Made by a program: the position numbers and the translations under genes. DNA of 64,000 nt from Sipunculus nudus. Its lineage: Eukaryota; Annelida; Sipuncula; Golfingiida; Sipunculidae. The stretch lies in the NCBI GenBank assembly GCA_026874595.1, contig CM049321.1, positions 49,829,297 through 49,893,296 of the forward strand, written 5' to 3'. Positions 61,489-64,000 of this stretch are shown here, piece after piece; the first letter of the stretch is position 1; every line of letters starts with the position of its first letter. The notes beneath the pieces are model-generated. The model did no database searches. It was not told the DNA's origin and worked only from the letters and a program-made list of their open reading frames with translations.

Positions 61489-62531
61489 TATACAACAACC
61501 AAACCAACCAAATTTACTGTACACACAAGATATTATAATCAAATATAATGAAATCTCTTAATAAATTTAGCCTCCCATCCATTCGGATTGGTGGCTAATA
61601 GGGGTTAATGAGTTTATTGATATGTCGTTGTTTTCGTGGAGGAGGTTTGGACTTTAGGAGGTCTTCCGATTGCCAAACCATCAGTGACATTTATTTTGTA
61701 ATTTTCTGTCCGTGTTTACACCCGATCTCTCATATGGCTAATTTCAAACTGAATCCATTCGTCAATGTTTGCGGCAGATTAACTGAAATAATCTTTGGTC
61801 AGAGTAAGAGCGCCAGGTTAGATTTTAACCTTATATTATTGTTTGACCTTGACCTAATTTCCAAGGCCGTTCACTTCATGGCCTGTTCCCCATTATCGCT
61901 CGATTTGAGCTTCCCTTGCGACAGTATTTCCTGTGAGCAGAATTTATAGAAAAAGAAACTCTTTAACGAGTTTCAAAAACACTTGATGGATGGTCGGGAC
62001 ATGAAATTTTCATATAACCGGAACAAGGTTTGCGCTGGTATCATCATGTATTTTTTTTTTAAAATTTAATCATAAAATTTAATCGTTTTAATCTCAGACT
62101 TGCAGAAATTTAATTTTTAGAGGTTTACCTTTTATTATCACAATTTTATTTTGTTAACTCTTGTAAACTGTTCCCTGGATGAGCGCTTGATAAATGTACA
62201 ATAATAAATAAAATAAAAATAACGACGGACCTCAGCAAAAAATTATAAAAAAAGTTGACTTTAACTATTTCATATCCACAAAAATGTTTCCTCTTTTATT
62301 GGCCACATTAAAAGTCATTTCGTCCGCATAATGGATTTATATTTCACAGGAAAGAAGCCTTAAGGGTTAATCAAGTGCAGGCTCATGTAGATACATCCGC
62401 GACACCTTTCCTGACCATAGTCCTGCCAGTCCGTGAACAGAAGGGTAAGCGGCCGGGGTGTGACTCATATGGGTAGGTTGGAGTAAAATTTTGCAAACCT
62501 ACACGGATATTTCAAAATATTTTATTGTTCC

Positions 62532-62565
<34 letters not shown>

Positions 62566-62580
62566 CTCTCTCTCTCTCTG

Positions 62581-62647
<67 letters not shown>

Positions 62648-64000
62648 ATATAATTCGTGTAAACATAAGAATATTTAGATAGTACAACAAAGTATAAGGT
62701 CACATTTGTTTAGGTTGTTTTCTAATAAACCATGTCTTAAAAAGTTGATAGTTTATGTGGAAAGCAGACTGGCCTATTCTGTCTATACAATTTGCTATAT
62801 ATTTGGTTAATACAACCATAAAAAAACTGTATAGATTATCTAATTTATTATTTCAATCAGCTTTATTAGGCAGTTTATGCAGAGTCGTTTCGTGTGGAAT
62901 GGATTATTGCTTGACATTGTTTCTTTGCAGGTGCTGACATTATGGTAGTAAAAGAAGCTTAAGTCCGATAAAACCCGTATTTTACGGCAGGGGGGAGCCT
63001 TGAACCTCTTTGTTGACACTAATTGGAAAGGATTATTTCTAGTGATGTTCATGATTTATAATAAGGGGGGATAATGAGCTTAACGACCGATGGCTCTCTG
63101 ACCTCTTATGGTTATTATATTAAGGACGTTTCTGTTCTCCGCGTATTTATTGAATTGCTCATATCTTGACAACCATTGTGGGAGCAGCTGGTGTCATTAA
63201 AACCTGTCTTTGTTTTTTGTCATTAGGGAACTAAATATATGTCCATCAGATACCTTAAAAAAACTTTTGTCTGGTATTTGGCAATTATTTTATATGAGAA
63301 AACTATGTAAGCGTTCTAGTTACAAAACATGTTAACCTGAAGGAAAGTGTTGGTTTAAATTAACAATATAATGAAGCCATATTTATTCATAACATGGTGT
63401 AAGAACGGAGCACGTGATAACTAGTGCCTTGTCATTTCCAAACAAAGTTACACACACACACCAACATTTTTTTGCACCTCATCCAGTTCACTTCTGAACT
63501 ATTTTTTATCCTCCTGTAGATGCTGTAATTGTATATCTAAGCACGCCTGGAATGAAATGCAGGAGTATGTAATATACCTCTACCACGCGAATGCGCGTTA
63601 CGTTTAATGATCGTCTTCAGTGTTCGGTTCCTATTAGTCACCAATGCTAGCTGTGTCAAATGAAATTAAATAAAAGCAGGGGATTGAGAAAGGTGGCTCA
63701 ATGTTAAAGATTACATAATTTTGATTTTATGTTTCGTTTATACTAATATAAAATATAACAGACCCAAACACCCAGTGCTATTCATGGGTAAGGCCTGTTT
63801 TAAATGCCTATTAATGTTCCTACGTATGCTAAATATATATTAACCAATGATTGCTTTTTCTTTATTAAATATATAATAATATACTGTATTTGGTAATACT
63901 AGCATATTATCCGTTCTTGCGTATATCACCCGGTACGGGTTTCACTCGCTGGATACAGTGGTATTGTTTCTGATATTTTTCTTAGATGGCGCTGTGGTCG
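61479..64000. other. Non-coding, nothing recognised except a microsatellite
   Basis: Contains the CT/TA compound tract at 62536-62652. I see no supported coding up to the window end. Confidence 0.4.
62536..62652. repeat. (CT)n(TA)n compound microsatellite
   Basis: About 22 CT units with one interruption, then TA units with small interruptions. Confidence 0.95.

Overview
This looks like nuclear DNA of an invertebrate animal, most likely a lophotrochozoan and perhaps a mollusc. I cannot fix the species. The evidence is low coding density, AT-rich background, many (TA)n and poly-G/poly-C tracts, tRNA-derived SINEs, MITEs, LINE and other retroelement remnants, and a spliced gene with a very long intron. 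There is no bacterial-style gene packing; nearly every open frame is a chance frame or runs through a repeat.

One cellular gene is well supported. It is a class A GPCR of the vasopressin/oxytocin/conopressin receptor group on the + strand. Exon 1 (8611-9472) encodes the N-terminus to TM6, and the last exon (43701-43921) encodes TM7 and the tail. A phase-1 intron of about 34.2 kb separates them, at the TM6/TM7 place where vertebrate AVPR/OXTR genes carry their intron. Codon 90 is an in-frame TGA just before the conserved TM3 cysteine, while homology continues on both sides. As it stands the gene is a nonsense allele, a young pseudogene, a sequencing error, or a case for recoding.

1-8.6 kb: two diverged copies of a ~0.7-kb repeat, one with a clean MITE insertion; degenerate GACTCGG arrays; a G-tract repeat; a pogo-like fragment.

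9.5-43.7 kb (intron): three more G-tract repeats, SINEs, an inverted pair of LTR-like sequences, a GAGTCC minisatellite, a 5.5-kb tandem duplication (27.06-35.88 kb), a LINE remnant interrupted by a TTAA-flanked element, and a 27-bp minisatellite ending about 75 bp before the last exon.

43.9-64 kb: intergenic and repeat-rich. Its main feature is a 6.4-kb block (48665-55085) bounded by a perfect 11-bp inverted repeat. It holds two different higher-order satellite arrays with a shared CTCACAGTG core, and it splits a copy of a dispersed repeat whose uninterrupted relatives lie elsewhere in the window. Two hairpin MITEs, a second dispersed duplication (55.4/59.4 kb) and a truncated reverse-transcriptase-type ORF (minus strand, near 61 kb) complete the region. 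No gene beyond the GPCR was recognised.
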